A stretch of 64,000 nucleotides of DNA from contig CAJQUW010001401.1 in assembly GCA_907163375.1 (NCBI GenBank), positions 62,001-126,000 on the forward strand. Reading direction: 5' to 3'. The notes beneath the pieces were generated by a model. The model had not been told where the DNA came from. It searched no databases and saw only the letters and a list, made by a program, of their open reading frames with translations. Position 1 is the first letter of the stretch; each line of letters starts with the position of its first letter. Positions 37,801-40,654 of the stretch are shown here, piece by piece. A program made the position numbers and the translations under genes. This DNA is from Prostheceraeus crozeri (Eukaryota > Platyhelminthes > Polycladida > Euryleptidae).

Positions 37801-40654
37801 TAACATAAACATAATCTACTTTTTACTGCTAAATAAGCAGCGCATATAGGATTTCTCTTTTTTTAGGACTACGAGTCCCTGAATTTAGTGAGACAAAAAA
37901 ATTATTGCACAAAAATAATTTTATGAAAAACATAAAACAATATCGATCAGAGTGGGAAAATGCGGAAATTTGTTTGATACATTGCTCACAATGTTGAAAG
38001 CTTGCGAAGGGATTTTGGCAGTTTCTTTACACGACTTTGTTGACTATTGATTTATCTAAAAATCAATTGATCATGACCCGGATAATCTTCATCTCGAGGA
38101 CATATCTTTTAAAATTAACTCTGGACACAGAAAAATTGGTTCGATACTCAAAGGCAGAACTTGGAAATTTTTAGGCCTTGACTAGGCTCCACCAGTCCAC
38201 TTAAGGTGCGGGATCGGTCAAAACACAAAATGAGTCTGTCTGCTACCAATCTGCCGATGTTGCAATTCTTTATACTTAGCAAGTATTGCTCAGAAGTACT
38301 GTATACATGAAAATCAATGTGTAAAAGATATGGTGCGTGTTCTTTGGAATGATGGAATTTGTTCTTCATCTCTGACTCATCAATGCACTTAGCATAAGTA
38401 AGAATTCAAATTCTGCCAAGTTTTGATCATTTATCTCTACATAATTACAATCCCAATTTTCAATCCATTGAAAGTAACCTTACTGAGAAATTACTTTCAA
38501 CTTCTGAAAGCATTGATAAGATGGAGATGTAAATCGAATGAATCTTTAACGCATACCTACATACTATACATGTGGTAAAATCCAGCAAAAGTAGTCCGCT
38601 TTTTGTCCACTCAAAAAAATTCACGAAAATTTGATTTCTTTTGGTCCTGGAAGCTGTATTTGGTCATGGCTACGCACTGGCTACGTTCTGGCTACCGTAC
38701 TATTATTCCTCATATTCAATTCCCTTGATGGTCATGCTCTCCTCAATGATTATTTATGAATTGACGCCTACGCCGACCAGCACCCAAATAATATTTGGTC
38801 ATTAAACAACCTATATTGGAGATATGCAGAATGTAATCCATGTGGAAGGTGACCAGATCAGACCGCAGTAGCAAAGGAGTAGGGTCCTACGTGCTAATTG
38901 CAATAACGTCATACTTAATACATGAATATGAATTATTTGATGCATTTTAGAGCAGTTCAGTTGTATACATTAGAAGAAATGCGCTCGATACAACCACTGC
39001 AACCTCATTGATGTTTACATGTATGTGCTAAATAATACATCCACAGAATTAGATTCATCTGCGAATACATCATTCTTACTAGCAACATGCACACAATATG
39101 CTAAAACGAAGTTCTAAACTGCACTCTGAATGTGTTACAGAGGAATTTCAGTTATGAAAATAAAGTTTCTAAGCATTGATATGTTCTAAAAGTTGAGATT
39201 CTGTATAAATGTGTTGATTACTTTGCATCAAAAAGTGATTGTAATACATTGCAGTAGCGGGCGTCCACGAGACAGTGGTTGGCAGATGAACTAAAATTTT
39301 ATATAGGGCAGGACAGACATCAATTGTGTTCACTATTGCAAAACATATCATTCTTTCTTACCTGTACGCATTTTCTCGAGTTGGCTTAGGCTCTGCCGCG
39401 ACGAAATATATGTAATCGCCGTTGATTGCATAGATATCCTTGATATCAAATTGCTTTGAAGTTATCCAATTAAATTGATCCTTTAATCCGTCTCTTATCT
39501 GAAATAAACTATGCAAGTAATTTTGGAACTTTTACATAAAACTTTCACTCAGTGTACTTTTGAATTTGTCAGAAAAATGGTCAATGAATCGTAACTAACT
39601 ATTTCAAGCTACTAAGGTGACCAAAGTCAACGGAACCAAGTGAAGGACATCAAAAAATTATAAAAGGGAAATAAAGTTCTTCAGCAATTCAATGCACTGA
39701 CTTTTTCGTGGTTAAATCTACATGTATACCTCAACAGACTTGTGTCAATTACTCATGAAATGTATTTGATTATAATTGCAAGCTACTCCAATTTTCTTCA
39801 AAAGCATCTCAATTTCTTTACAATTACCTTTGATGATTGCCAGCACTTAATTTAGATTTTGAGTGCAATTTTCGTCGTAAATTTCTTTGAAAAAAATTCT
39901 GGTGGTCGTTCACCGGAAACACATCAACGCATGGTGAAGCATAATCAACTAGAATAGTAAAGCAATTTAAACTGCGTGTTAAATGAATATATTGCAGTAC
40001 TGACTGCTAAGTAGCACTCTCTCTCGGCTCTGCCGCCAATTGAAGTGCAAAAGTCCGTCCATCATTGACTTTTTAACGTCATATTTACAGAAGCAGTCCG
40101 GTATTCAGACCTCAATTTACACCACATAACTTACATGACTTTTACTGACTTTCTCTTTTTTTCGTGTTACCGTTTGTTTCTTGTGTGTCTTGTATGCCAC
40201 ATGCATCTCAGATAGTGAAAAATAAATAGATCTTGAATCTGCTTACTTGTACATCTTGTATTTGCAGGTAACCATTTCCTGATCCATCACTGTATTGATT
40301 GTACACCATGTAAAAACGATTATGCGCAGGATCTACAATTGGCTCAAAGTTTGGCTCCTTTAACTGTAAAAATACATGTTCATCTATTAACTGAAATTTA
40401 TCTGTATTCTAAGCGGAATCTTACCAGAGGAATCCAGGCGTCCTGCTTAACACTCTGTTCCCAAATCTGCAAGAGAGAAATTTTCAATCAAAACCATATT
40501 ACTTCCTTTTAATTGATTACTTTAACTGACCACCCGACAGGTTAATTGGCTAGCGTCACATATTGTTATCCAACCTTTGTTCTGTCGACGATTCGTCCAA
40601 CCAACCAAAATTGAAGTATTGTCAAACCAGCGCACGAACACAATGTAGTGATCA
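4761..40654 (-). CDS. DPP4-like serine peptidase (S9B), partial gene, 12 exons
   Basis: Twelve minus-strand exons with GT-AG introns and matching phases give about 449 codons related to vertebrate DPP4/FAP. In transcript order: 40654-40531, 40466-40425, 40363-40247, 39498-39362, 37704-37550, 36477-36270, 34712-34518, 10795-10741, 10674-10569, 9655-9597, 8635-8560, 4834-4761. The family cuts dipeptides after Pro/Ala, usually as a type II membrane or secreted dimer. Visible: late beta-propeller blades, the cysteine-rich CLTCN segment, VYAGP (oxyanion Tyr), GASYGG with the catalytic Ser, and HGTGDDNVHFQ with the catalytic Asp. The catalytic His exon should lie left of position 1, and the N-terminus right of 40654 or outside the window. 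No exon carries a stop, so the gene looks functional. The odd point is Ala where DPP4 has Trp in GWSYGG. Introns hold the Polinton and most other transposons here. Confidence 0.88.
4835..6456 (-). other. intron of the DPP4-like gene, with a possible Penelope remnant
   Basis: Intron between the exons at 4834 and 8560. Apart from the GIY-YIG-like piece (listed separately) and the Tc1 element that follows, nothing else is recognisable. Confidence 0.5.
5710..5976 (+). pseudogene. possible GIY-YIG endonuclease fragment of a Penelope-like element
   Basis: A short open stretch reads CAKCREFYIDSTVGFLHARI followed by SEHLR. It resembles the GIY-YIG domain of Penelope-like retroelements, where two Cys precede a YIG-S/T segment and an R..EHL helix. 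The usual Gly of YIG is Asp here. No reverse transcriptase is visible nearby, so this would be a relic at most. It could be chance similarity. Confidence 0.35.
6457..8097 (+). mobile_element. Tc1-like element with IR/DR ends (DD35E)
   Basis: Flanked by TA (6455-6456 and 8098-8099). Each end has an outer and an inner copy of a direct repeat, core CGTGCAGAARTCTTTGCGC: outer left 6457-6481, inner left about 6660-6682, inner right about 7873-7900, outer right about 8072-8097. This IR/DR layout, with two transposase sites per end, is known from Sleeping Beauty-like Tc1 elements. The transposase lies between the inner repeats. Total length is 1641 bp. It lies in an intron of the DPP4-like gene. Confidence 0.93.
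6802..7833 (+). pseudogene. Tc1-like transposase with one nonsense codon
   Basis: From ATG 6802 the frame runs 343 codons to the stop at 7833, the normal length for a Tc1 transposase, interrupted only by TGA at 7294-7296. An in-frame ATG at 6733 exists, but 6802 (MPRISLDKREL) fits the family start better. It shows a paired HTH region with ISRRSVQYILKK and a GRPRILSK hinge, the first Asp in IFSDECK (about 7248), the second in QQDGAPAH (about 7500), and Glu in SPDLSVIENVW (about 7608). There are 35 residues between the second Asp and the Glu (DD35E), one more than classical Tc1. The TGA could come from CGA by CpG decay. Otherwise it seems close to intact. Confidence 0.92.
8100..8559 (-). other. 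intron of the DPP4-like gene, right of the Tc1 element
   Basis: No gene or repeat recognised, except a TAGGCCTA palindrome directly after the Tc1 element. Confidence 0.5.
8560..8635 (-). CDS. DPP4-like gene exon (LLTHGTGD)
   Basis: 25 codons and one base. The end, RFLLTHGTGD, is the strand leading to the catalytic Asp; the Asp pair is completed across the next splice junction. Acceptor TTTCCAG, donor GTAAGAGA. Confidence 0.9.
8636..9596 (-). other. intron of the DPP4-like gene
   Basis: AT-rich intron of 961 bp between two exons with good splice sites. No feature recognised inside. Confidence 0.55.
9597..9655 (-). CDS. DPP4-like gene exon (YTERYLGL)
   Basis: 59 bp. Completes Asp and encodes TAYTERYLGLYTDRKAEYE, matching the DSVYTERYMGLP motif of DPP4. 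Acceptor CAACAG, donor GTAAGTTC. Ends in phase 0. Confidence 0.92.
9816..9893 (-). repeat. tRNA-derived SINE fragment
   Basis: On the minus strand there is a B-box-like GAGGTCGAGCCCCGAAAGTG followed by TCATTGG, TCGGCAGAAAAGGCATCCGG. The same order of segments occurs at 30790-30966, where an A box is also present. I read both as copies of one tRNA-derived SINE family; this one lacks most of the tRNA 5' half. Confidence 0.55.
9894..10568 (-). other. intron of the DPP4-like gene
   Basis: Remainder of the intron between exons 9597-9655 and 10569-10674. Nothing recognised. Confidence 0.5.
10569..10674 (-). CDS. DPP4-like gene exon with catalytic serine
   Basis: The first codon (10674-10672, TCC) is the nucleophile of GASYGG. 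The exon continues FAVGHLLAHPENT and CGVSHAPVTDFRYY, equal to the CGIAVAPVSRWEYY part of DPP4. One base is left over for the next exon. Acceptor TTTGTAG, donor GTAAGTTA. Confidence 0.92.
10741..10795 (-). CDS. DPP4-like gene exon ending Gly-Ala before the active Ser
   Basis: 55 bp, one base plus 18 codons, ending KSKVAAMGA. The next exon starts with the catalytic Ser, so the active-site signature is split between two exons, which I recall is also the case in the human DPP4 gene. Acceptor TTTCTAG, donor GTAAGTGA. Confidence 0.88.
10796..11907 (-). other. intron sequence left of the Polinton
   Basis: Part of the 23,722-bp intron (10796-34517). No exon or known repeat is visible. It ends with AACGTA (11902-11907), the left target duplication of the Polinton. 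Confidence 0.55.
11908..12456 (+). repeat. left terminal inverted repeat of the Polinton
   Basis: Inverted copy of 25908-26451, with small indels. It starts with a terminal imperfect hairpin (GACATCCGG ... CCGGATGTC around 11926-11963), continues with a degenerate array built on AAATTTTCGAAAATTTAGGTAGTC-like units (about 11975-12230), and then includes the first part of the two-TM protein gene found at the right end. Confidence 0.92.
12279..12428 (+). pseudogene. partial copy of the two-TM protein gene inside the left TIR
   Basis: From ATG 12279 it reads METSEMEETSTGT, as does the gene starting at 26084 on the minus strand, because the terminal repeat runs into that gene. This copy has a duplicated TATTKMEETS-like segment and ends at TAG 12426-12428 where it diverges. 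It lacks the membrane segments and is a by-product of the terminal repeat. Confidence 0.85.
12457..12664. other. Polinton spacer between TIR and protease
   Basis: AT-rich, no frame or motif recognised. Confidence 0.4.
12665..12752. repeat. three tandem copies of a 31-bp unit
   Basis: The unit TTCAATTTACGCATCGGTAA followed by AATTTTGACAG occurs about three times in a row, the last copy with GCG for GCA. It lies directly before the protease frame and may have replaced its true 5' end. Confidence 0.85.
12752..13111 (+). pseudogene. Polinton cysteine protease (adenain/Ulp1-like), with an in-frame stop
   Basis: The frame has the order expected for the C5/Ulp1-type protease of Polintons: GVHWSAG (catalytic His), YYFDSYGLPP (Asp), then TYCGQLCLYVLF, where the second Cys is the likely nucleophile. 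In adenoviruses and by analogy in Polintons it matures capsid proteins. An in-frame TAA at 13055-13057 cuts the frame shortly after the Cys; the same frame goes on to 13111 with a family-like FLDVMLELN tail. No ATG suits the start, which abuts a tandem repeat, so the N-terminus is probably lost. It is the only large Polinton gene on the plus strand. Confidence 0.85.
13199..14503 (-). pseudogene. PLA2-like domain joined to retroviral-type integrase, broken
   Basis: From ATG 14503 one frame runs to about 13795, interrupted by two TGA codons, then continues after frame changes near 13795 and 13347 to TAA 13199-13201. The N-terminus is Ser/Thr/Asn-rich. Next comes a phospholipase-A2 signature of the parvovirus VP1 type: HTGPGT (Ca2+ loop) and VDAAAYRHDLAH (catalytic His-Asp), about 14275-14150. 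Then the integrase core: first Asp in IWSADLIHM, second in FIDKGSEF, Glu in VTERFNRTLK, and a C-terminal SH3/chromo-like part with PKFKIGDRVRIF. Only 29 residues separate the second Asp from the Glu, shorter than the usual D35E, perhaps by a small deletion. The integrase would insert the element and make the 6-bp duplication. The PLA2 domain would act on membranes. Confidence 0.83.
14531..15013 (-). CDS. Polinton small hydrophobic protein, unknown function
   Basis: An intact frame of 160 codons from ATG 15013. It has a lysine-rich N-terminus, a glycine-rich hydrophobic stretch at residues about 56-82 (LPLIPLIIGGIAAGSVAGG), a charged helix (EEQKRHNRELEKVARGEG) and a C-terminal GSGIYLSP. A Gly-rich membrane-active segment is typical of minor virion proteins in adenovirus-like and Polinton-like elements, but I cannot name a homologue. 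It lies 27 bp left-to-right from the start of the PLA2-integrase frame and is one of few unbroken genes here. Confidence 0.7.
   Translation of the reverse strand: MSQAKSNNNNKTIELKLRNIVDKNTPKTITISKKKYYISKPMIENIKLQEEKNGGILPLIPLIIGGIAAGSVAGGTAGIVQAVNKNKSEKAALEEQKRHNRELEKVARGEGIVDNFISKLNLVDEGKRVLKNILHNVDDLMEIKQTKDGSGIYLSPSMIR
15014..15240. other. Polinton spacer with repeated TTTTAATCTA-like motifs
   Basis: AT-rich, with several copies of an AAAAATTTTAATCTA-like motif between 15015 and 15180. At 15191-15218 it holds a 28-bp sequence that recurs inverted at 17184-17211. Confidence 0.6.
15241..16573 (-). pseudogene. Polinton major capsid protein (PY, double jelly-roll), frameshifted
   Basis: About 444 codons from ATG 16573 (a second ATG at 16567) to the stop near 15241, with frame changes near 16375 and 15850. 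The parts read like the Polinton PY/major capsid protein: an early FRLDDPPFVSYN, a middle WWTKHIAPSLEVE-type segment (in the frame left of 15850), a PRYLLLTFQRN strand, then NNQFMEGYDAYRN and a final LLLEDVKYSIEI strand. The length is in the usual range. In the family this protein forms trimeric capsomers. Assignment rests on remembered family patterns and on position between other virion genes, not on an alignment. Confidence 0.72.
16670..17139 (-). pseudogene. Polinton small protein with central Gly/Ala-rich segment, unknown
   Basis: Starts at ATG 17139 (MPIIYRHNLKHF). Has a Gly-rich GIFSGIGSIVNLI stretch and an Ala-rich helix (VAKGAAAIGSTASAISNAV) followed by a basic coiled-coil tail. A long A/T run near 16770-16790 separates two frames; either the protein ends at 16738 or, with a slip in the run, at 16670-16672. 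Membrane-active minor capsid proteins have this look, but I do not recognise it. Confidence 0.55.
17175..18119 (-). CDS. Polinton fibre-like coiled-coil protein
   Basis: An intact frame of 314 codons. Residues about 38-70 read MKTGDVLSGPLNLP, a spacer, then TNKQYVDTQI, which follows the pattern of phage tail-fibre repeats (M.G.L ... KYVD). The next 200 residues or so are a long Lys/Glu/Leu heptad coiled coil without Pro. The last 28 residues (RFCPFTHVYLNRTLFRGF...) differ in style, and this region shares a 28-bp inverted repeat with 15191-15218, so the true C-terminus may be altered. By shape it could be a receptor-binding or tail-like fibre of the Polinton virion. That is inference. Confidence 0.68.
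   Translation of the reverse strand: MTYLLLSKNDVAKCWWRVGAYIPNNRESEIEIDNYVMKTGDVLSGPLNLPILPQQNTRLTNKQYVDTQINDLKEKYKNDVSVSLMNELKLLKLNDKSLNEKLLKLDKKDRELEADIAKLIKKISEQSKILILLSIKLKSAVIKNKLQIQLLKEQLEDEIEKLPERILKNLKQLQATFQKSVDELSSKITQQMKKMNRIINEVNSLNQKVDKMKTLKINLENELKKNYKGNKEQLDAVKNQLDVLKVHLNALKTALKMNQQKMQVNRKEMKIHHTLLDAIDKLQQKINKVITRFCPFTHVYLNRTLFRGFSRSKT
18118..18510 (+). pseudogene. small zinc-finger-like plus-strand frame in the Polinton
   Basis: A frame from ATG 18118 contains CQVCKMRF...LYLHMKYTPC, a single C2H2/C2HC-type finger, followed by Gln/Pro-rich repeats (QPVQEIQP). It ends at 18399. The next frame continues with a charged tail to about 18500, suggesting a frameshift. It overlaps the start of the fibre gene on the other strand. 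A 21-bp direct duplication (TAAATTTTTCTCACATAAAAA at about 18131 and 18157) lies in the N-terminal part. Function unknown. Confidence 0.45.
18598..18725. repeat. AT-rich tandem repeat, TTTTAGATATAAAT units
   Basis: Five or six copies of a TTTTAGATATAAA-like unit followed by two or three TTTTAGATGTAATAAAA units, directly after the 3' end of the polymerase gene. Might act as a transcription terminator or be neutral. Confidence 0.75.
18726..22640 (-). pseudogene. Polinton protein-primed DNA polymerase B, interrupted by an intein
   Basis: Family-B polymerase of the protein-primed type, the replicase of Polintons. In order: an N-terminal region from about 22640, Exo I with DLET (about 22230), Exo II with NSSGFDSYF (about 21830), Exo III with YLVYDILSL (about 21455), motif A DATSLYPS (about 21050), motif B LLMNSLYGK (about 20580), and motif C, which stops after YTD at 20271 and resumes with TDS at 19221. 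Between them lies an intein (separate entry). The C-terminal part ends with an acidic SDDDDTWE tail at 18726. Decay: in-frame stops near 22330, 19985, 19285 and 19131, and frame changes near 22105, 21640, 20090 and 18787. No clear start; a deletion may have joined it to the end of the ATPase gene. Confidence 0.9.
19222..20270 (-). other. intein with LAGLIDADG homing endonuclease in polymerase motif C
   Basis: Begins with Ser (TCA, 20270-20268) in SVAADTPVILR (block A), has block B as VTEDHSLL (about 20010), two LAGLIDADG-type motifs EGFFLGNGSAG (about 19830) and GFYAADGDK (about 19515), and ends with block F VYDIETEDG and block G LIVKN (Asn codon 19224-19222); the residue after the intein is Thr. 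This is a full-length splicing domain with an embedded homing endonuclease, about 350 codons. The insertion point, inside YTDTDS, is the one used by inteins in archaeal and giant-virus polymerase B genes. Oddities: Lys in place of the usual penultimate His, Asn in place of the catalytic Asp in the first LAGLIDADG motif, one frameshift and several stops. The intein is as decayed as its host gene. Confidence 0.9.
22658..23346 (-). pseudogene. Polinton packaging ATPase (FtsK/HerA, A32-like)
   Basis: Walker A is GRSGCGKT (about 23255) and Walker B HCVIFDDCV (about 22915), followed by a VFYLTQSMY strand, the pattern of FtsK/HerA-type genome-packaging ATPases of Polintons and related viruses. The likely start is ATG 23346 (MSEVPPL), with a small frame change near 23320 before the intact stretch beginning at 23275. 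The end is abrupt (FKQSCNNAT) and shorter than I expect for the family, right where the polymerase gene begins without a clear start, so a deletion may have fused the region. It would pump DNA into capsids. Confidence 0.85.
23385..24354 (-). pseudogene. Polinton penton-like minor capsid protein (PW), split by a MITE
   Basis: ATG 24354 opens a frame with one early TAA, then reads on from 24297 to a MITE at 23863-24046 and continues to 23385. Segments such as FRYSTDKGKTW, LTFPPGSYEVE, HDRSLSKLLGF, HCDIIEGGYINGK and INFGGEEIMIDLL are characteristic of the PW/penton-like single jelly-roll protein found at capsid vertices of Polinton-like viruses. Removing the MITE and one copy of its 3-bp duplication leaves the two parts in one frame, so the frame was still open at this point when the MITE inserted. 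Identification is from family memory and position next to the ATPase. Confidence 0.8.
23863..24046. mobile_element. MITE (PIF/Harbinger-like) inside the penton gene
   Basis: 184 bp, beginning GGGGCTGTTCATTAACTAAA and ending in its inverse, with long inverted arms (further TTCTGCCGRCAGAATATT pairs inside) so that almost the whole element folds back. It is flanked by ATT on both sides (23860-23862 and 24047-24049). A 3-bp AT-rich duplication and GGGGCTGTTC-type ends fit PIF/Harbinger MITEs. No coding capacity. Confidence 0.9.
24395..25212 (-). pseudogene. Polinton coiled-coil protein of unknown function, frameshifted
   Basis: From ATG 25212 (MDKVRADNFKRIKQL) an N-terminal coiled coil leads to an IPRFYLGKKK segment near 24835, where the frame breaks. 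The adjacent frame goes on through a SPDKSPFSLDRNFVDLL stretch into the 96-codon segment ending ICCCF at 24395. Together about 270 residues. Proteins with a charged N-terminus and a YLGKK-like block are common in Polintons, but I do not know a function. Confidence 0.6.
25213..25409. other. AT-rich spacer in the Polinton
   Basis: Contains several TATATTTTTTATTATATTTT-like direct repeats (about 25225-25310). Between two minus-strand genes it may hold the promoter of the coiled-coil gene. Nothing more specific is visible. Confidence 0.45.
25410..26084 (-). CDS. Polinton two-TM membrane protein, unknown function
   Basis: An intact frame of 224 codons from ATG 26084. It has an acidic Thr/Ser-rich start (METSEMEETSTG), a helical region, then two hydrophobic segments at residues about 70-112 (GIFLTISLGALTIFI and VLVIPVVATALTGTGVF), a basic turn (TKKRKSLKTKH) and an acidic helix with DDNVITLDEIEKF. 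Membrane proteins of this architecture recur in Polintons; a holin-like or envelope role is a guess. The first 60 codons or so lie within the right terminal repeat, so the promoter must lie in the TIR and a truncated copy is present at the left end. Confidence 0.75.
   Translation of the reverse strand: METSEMEETSTGTTRIYPSLSQLKITELNKEKHKDRVRYMKDKESQLLLRLEHYDKLSKRWSEVKNATQGIGIFLTISLGALTIFISSGVLVIPVVATALTGTGVFTTSLVTMLDKSSITKKRKSLKTKHLHIKEVYDKLHCYFQRVCDDNVITLDEIEKFDQIANEVNQISFQLQSEKVDDKNKQDDKISSDGKISSEENDKIFLEELKTLSENLSKTLLNKT
25908..26451 (-). repeat. right terminal inverted repeat of the Polinton
   Basis: Inverted counterpart of 11908-12456. It has the same terminal hairpin (GACATCCGG...CCGGATGTC, about 26400-26435) and the array of TTTTCGAAATTT/GACTACCTA-like units (26130-26395), and includes the 5' part of the two-TM protein gene. 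Flanked by AACGTA at 26452-26457. Confidence 0.92.
26458..26813 (-). other. intron sequence right of the Polinton
   Basis: No coding or RNA feature recognised. A GC-rich stretch (about 26740-26790, GGGTACC, CCGGGCCC, GGACCGGG) precedes the foldback element and has a similar GC-rich partner after it (27341-27380). Confidence 0.45.
26814..27343. mobile_element. foldback-type element with about 195-bp arms
   Basis: Left arm 26814-27010 and right arm 27151-27343 are inverted copies with roughly 90 percent identity by eye (for example GAAAGTCGATCTAAACTT against AAGTTTAGATCGACTTTC, and CGATTTCCGGATATCCGTG against CACGGATATCTGGAAATCG), separated by about 140 bp. No coding capacity. Target duplications were not clear. 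Probably a non-autonomous foldback element or MITE in the intron. Confidence 0.85.
27536..28020. repeat. inverted repeat pair, possible MITE
   Basis: GCATTTTCTGAGCT...ACATTGCTCATCGAA at about 27536-27578 has an inverted partner at about 27974-28020 (TTCGATGAGCAACACATT...AGCTCAGAAAATGC). The 485-bp unit has no open frame. It could be a MITE; no clear target duplication. Confidence 0.6.
28021..30785 (-). other. intron sequence with a repeated CTCTGAGACCTGAGGGG motif
   Basis: About 2.8 kb without a recognisable gene. The phrase ACACCCTCTGAGACCTGAGG occurs at about 28060-28081 and again at about 28814-28834, each followed within 50 bp by AGTGGACMCCTT, so a short element seems to be present twice. 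Nothing else was supported. Confidence 0.5.
30786..30966 (-). repeat. tRNA-derived SINE
   Basis: Read on the minus strand from 30966: GGTGGTCTCCGTGGTACAGT then GAGTAAGTGC (A-box-like), about 30 bases later GAGGTCGAACACCGACAGTG (B-box-like), then a tRNA-unrelated body CATTGGAAGTCGTCAGAAAG followed by GGCATCC. This is the layout of a polymerase III SINE with a tRNA-like head. A shorter relative lies at 9816-9893. The A and B boxes deviate enough that a functional tRNA is excluded. Confidence 0.7.
30967..31528 (-). other. intron sequence between SINE and MULE
   Basis: No feature recognised apart from another TAGGCCTA palindrome near 31010. Confidence 0.45.
31538..33928 (+). mobile_element. Mutator-like element (MULE) with 9-bp target duplication
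   Basis: The exact 9-bp duplication CTCTGAGGC lies at 31529-31537 and 33929-33937, diagnostic for MULEs. The terminal repeats match inversely over at least 43 bp: left CGGATTGTACGAAAACGTCG, right (inward) GGATTTATACCAAAACGTCA, both going on to TTTCGTCGCATCCG or TTTAGTCGCATCCG. A GTCGCATCCGA-like motif is repeated several more times within each end. The inside encodes a decayed FLYWCH-MULE transposase. Length 2391 bp. Confidence 0.93.
32011..33143 (+). pseudogene. MULE transposase with FLYWCH zinc finger, broken
   Basis: The N-terminal part (about 32040-32190) reads LNGYCFTIDR...ISWKCHTRTCKSRC...MPSNHVC, a FLYWCH-type finger (Trp, Cys-x4-Cys, late His). After a stop at 32376 the frame changes. 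Near 32534 there is ADGTFSIAPSEYLQLY, whose DGTF holds the first catalytic Asp of MULE transposases. A further frame from 32605 gives MLFLDFEKAASNAF (second Asp) and VYRCHFHYSQAVIRNM (the CxxH-like segment), then LALPFVP. The order and motifs are typical of animal MULEs with FLYWCH DNA-binding heads. At least three breaks make it inactive. Confidence 0.88.
33938..34270 (-). other. intron sequence right of the MULE
   Basis: Nothing recognised in this stretch. Confidence 0.45.
34271..34357. repeat. polypyrimidine (CT-rich) tract
   Basis: About 85 bases almost only of C and T on the plus strand, (TCTC)n interspersed with CTTTCTCC. A smaller tract follows at 34460-34497. On the minus strand, in the sense of the DPP4-like gene, it is a GA-rich tract soon after the donor at 34517. 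Confidence 0.85.
34518..34712 (-). CDS. DPP4-like gene exon with oxyanion-hole Tyr
   Basis: 195 bp. Begins by completing Val and gives YAGPG, whose Tyr corresponds to the oxyanion-hole Tyr of DPP4, then VVARIDGRGTPLRG (DPP4: ASFDGRGSGYQG) and GEVEILDQLDSV. The donor GTAAGCAA opens the 23.7-kb intron that holds the Polinton and the MULE. Confidence 0.92.
34713..35481 (-). other. intron of the DPP4-like gene
   Basis: AT-rich; no exon or repeat recognised before the LINE relic at 35482. Confidence 0.45.
35482..35829 (+). pseudogene. LINE reverse transcriptase fragment (palm region)
   Basis: Reads GILKIDMSEAFNSVSKQ, a degenerate QQGDPLG-equivalent (RRVLGSLLFSLAL), and FHSWHLDDRILAV, in which HLDD stands for the catalytic Y/F-x-DD. 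This is the fingers-palm part of a non-LTR RT, with the first catalytic Asp in KIDMSEAFN. The segment between the two is shortened. It is a dead fragment in an intron. Confidence 0.8.
35830..36269 (-). other. intron of the DPP4-like gene
   Basis: No feature recognised. Confidence 0.4.
36270..36477 (-). CDS. DPP4-like gene exon, propeller-to-hydrolase transition
   Basis: 208 bp with two spare bases at each end. It runs from the last propeller strand into the start of the alpha/beta-hydrolase domain, with SLTLPPQLNEAHITKYPLLL, equivalent to MILPPHFDKSKKYPLLL in DPP4. Acceptor GTCAATAG, donor GTGAGTGA. Confidence 0.9.
36649..36990 (-). pseudogene. LINE retrotransposon C-terminal fragment
   Basis: On the minus strand, two overlapping frames give TLASTFDAATTNSGAVAD, then FHPNLCEDF and VGRRIAHRTGELRATSFLFQ. 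That last block is the recurrent ending of a LINE family whose RT has a LDD palm like the relic at 35482-35829. It is in the opposite orientation to that relic, so the two come from separate insertions or a rearranged one. Frameshifted and inactive. Confidence 0.6.
36991..37549 (-). other. intron of the DPP4-like gene
   Basis: No further feature recognised between the LINE relic and the next exon. Confidence 0.4.
37550..37704 (-). CDS. DPP4-like gene exon with cysteine-rich blade
   Basis: 51 codons plus one base at each end. Carries LQCLTCNQPNCTYNKVSFS and CRGPGIPQSTLH, matching the paired-cysteine part of the DPP4 propeller and its last blade. Acceptor TCTTACAG, donor GTGAGACA. Confidence 0.9.
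37705..39361 (-). other. 1.66-kb intron of the DPP4-like gene
   Basis: Clear splice sites at both ends (CTCTTACAG acceptor and GTAAGAAAG donor). No repeat, exon or RNA gene recognised inside. Confidence 0.5.
39362..39498 (-). CDS. DPP4-like gene exon (137 bp)
   Basis: 45 codons plus two bases. Contains NGDYIYFVAAEPKPTRENAY, the blade strand equivalent to SDYLYYISNE in DPP4. Acceptor ATTTCAG, donor GTAAGAAA. Confidence 0.85.
39499..40246 (-). other. intron of the DPP4-like gene
   Basis: Clear GTAAGCAG donor and ATTTCAG acceptor. No feature recognised inside. Confidence 0.5.
40247..40363 (-). CDS. DPP4-like gene exon (117 bp)
   Basis: 39 codons, phase 0 on both sides, between TTTACAG and GTAAGCAG. 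Contains KEPNFEPIVDPAHNRFYMVY, equivalent to the propeller segment around SEPHF in DPP4, and ends LQIQDVQ. Confidence 0.85.
40425..40466 (-). CDS. DPP4-like gene exon (42 bp)
   Basis: Phase 0 in and out, 14 codons (IWEQSVKQDAWIPL) between CTTGCAG and GTAAGATT. The tiny size is accepted because the phase, splice sites and position between two clear propeller exons all agree. Confidence 0.78.
40531..40654 (-). CDS. DPP4-like gene, first recognised exon (beta-propeller)
   Basis: 124 bp, entered with one base to finish a codon. Encodes a propeller blade with DHYIVFVRWFDNTS and WITICDASQLTC, matching the DPP4 stretch before the ICDY segment. The acceptor is TTCCAG; the donor reads GTCAGT. Ends in phase 0. 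No further upstream exon was recognised to the right. Confidence 0.8.
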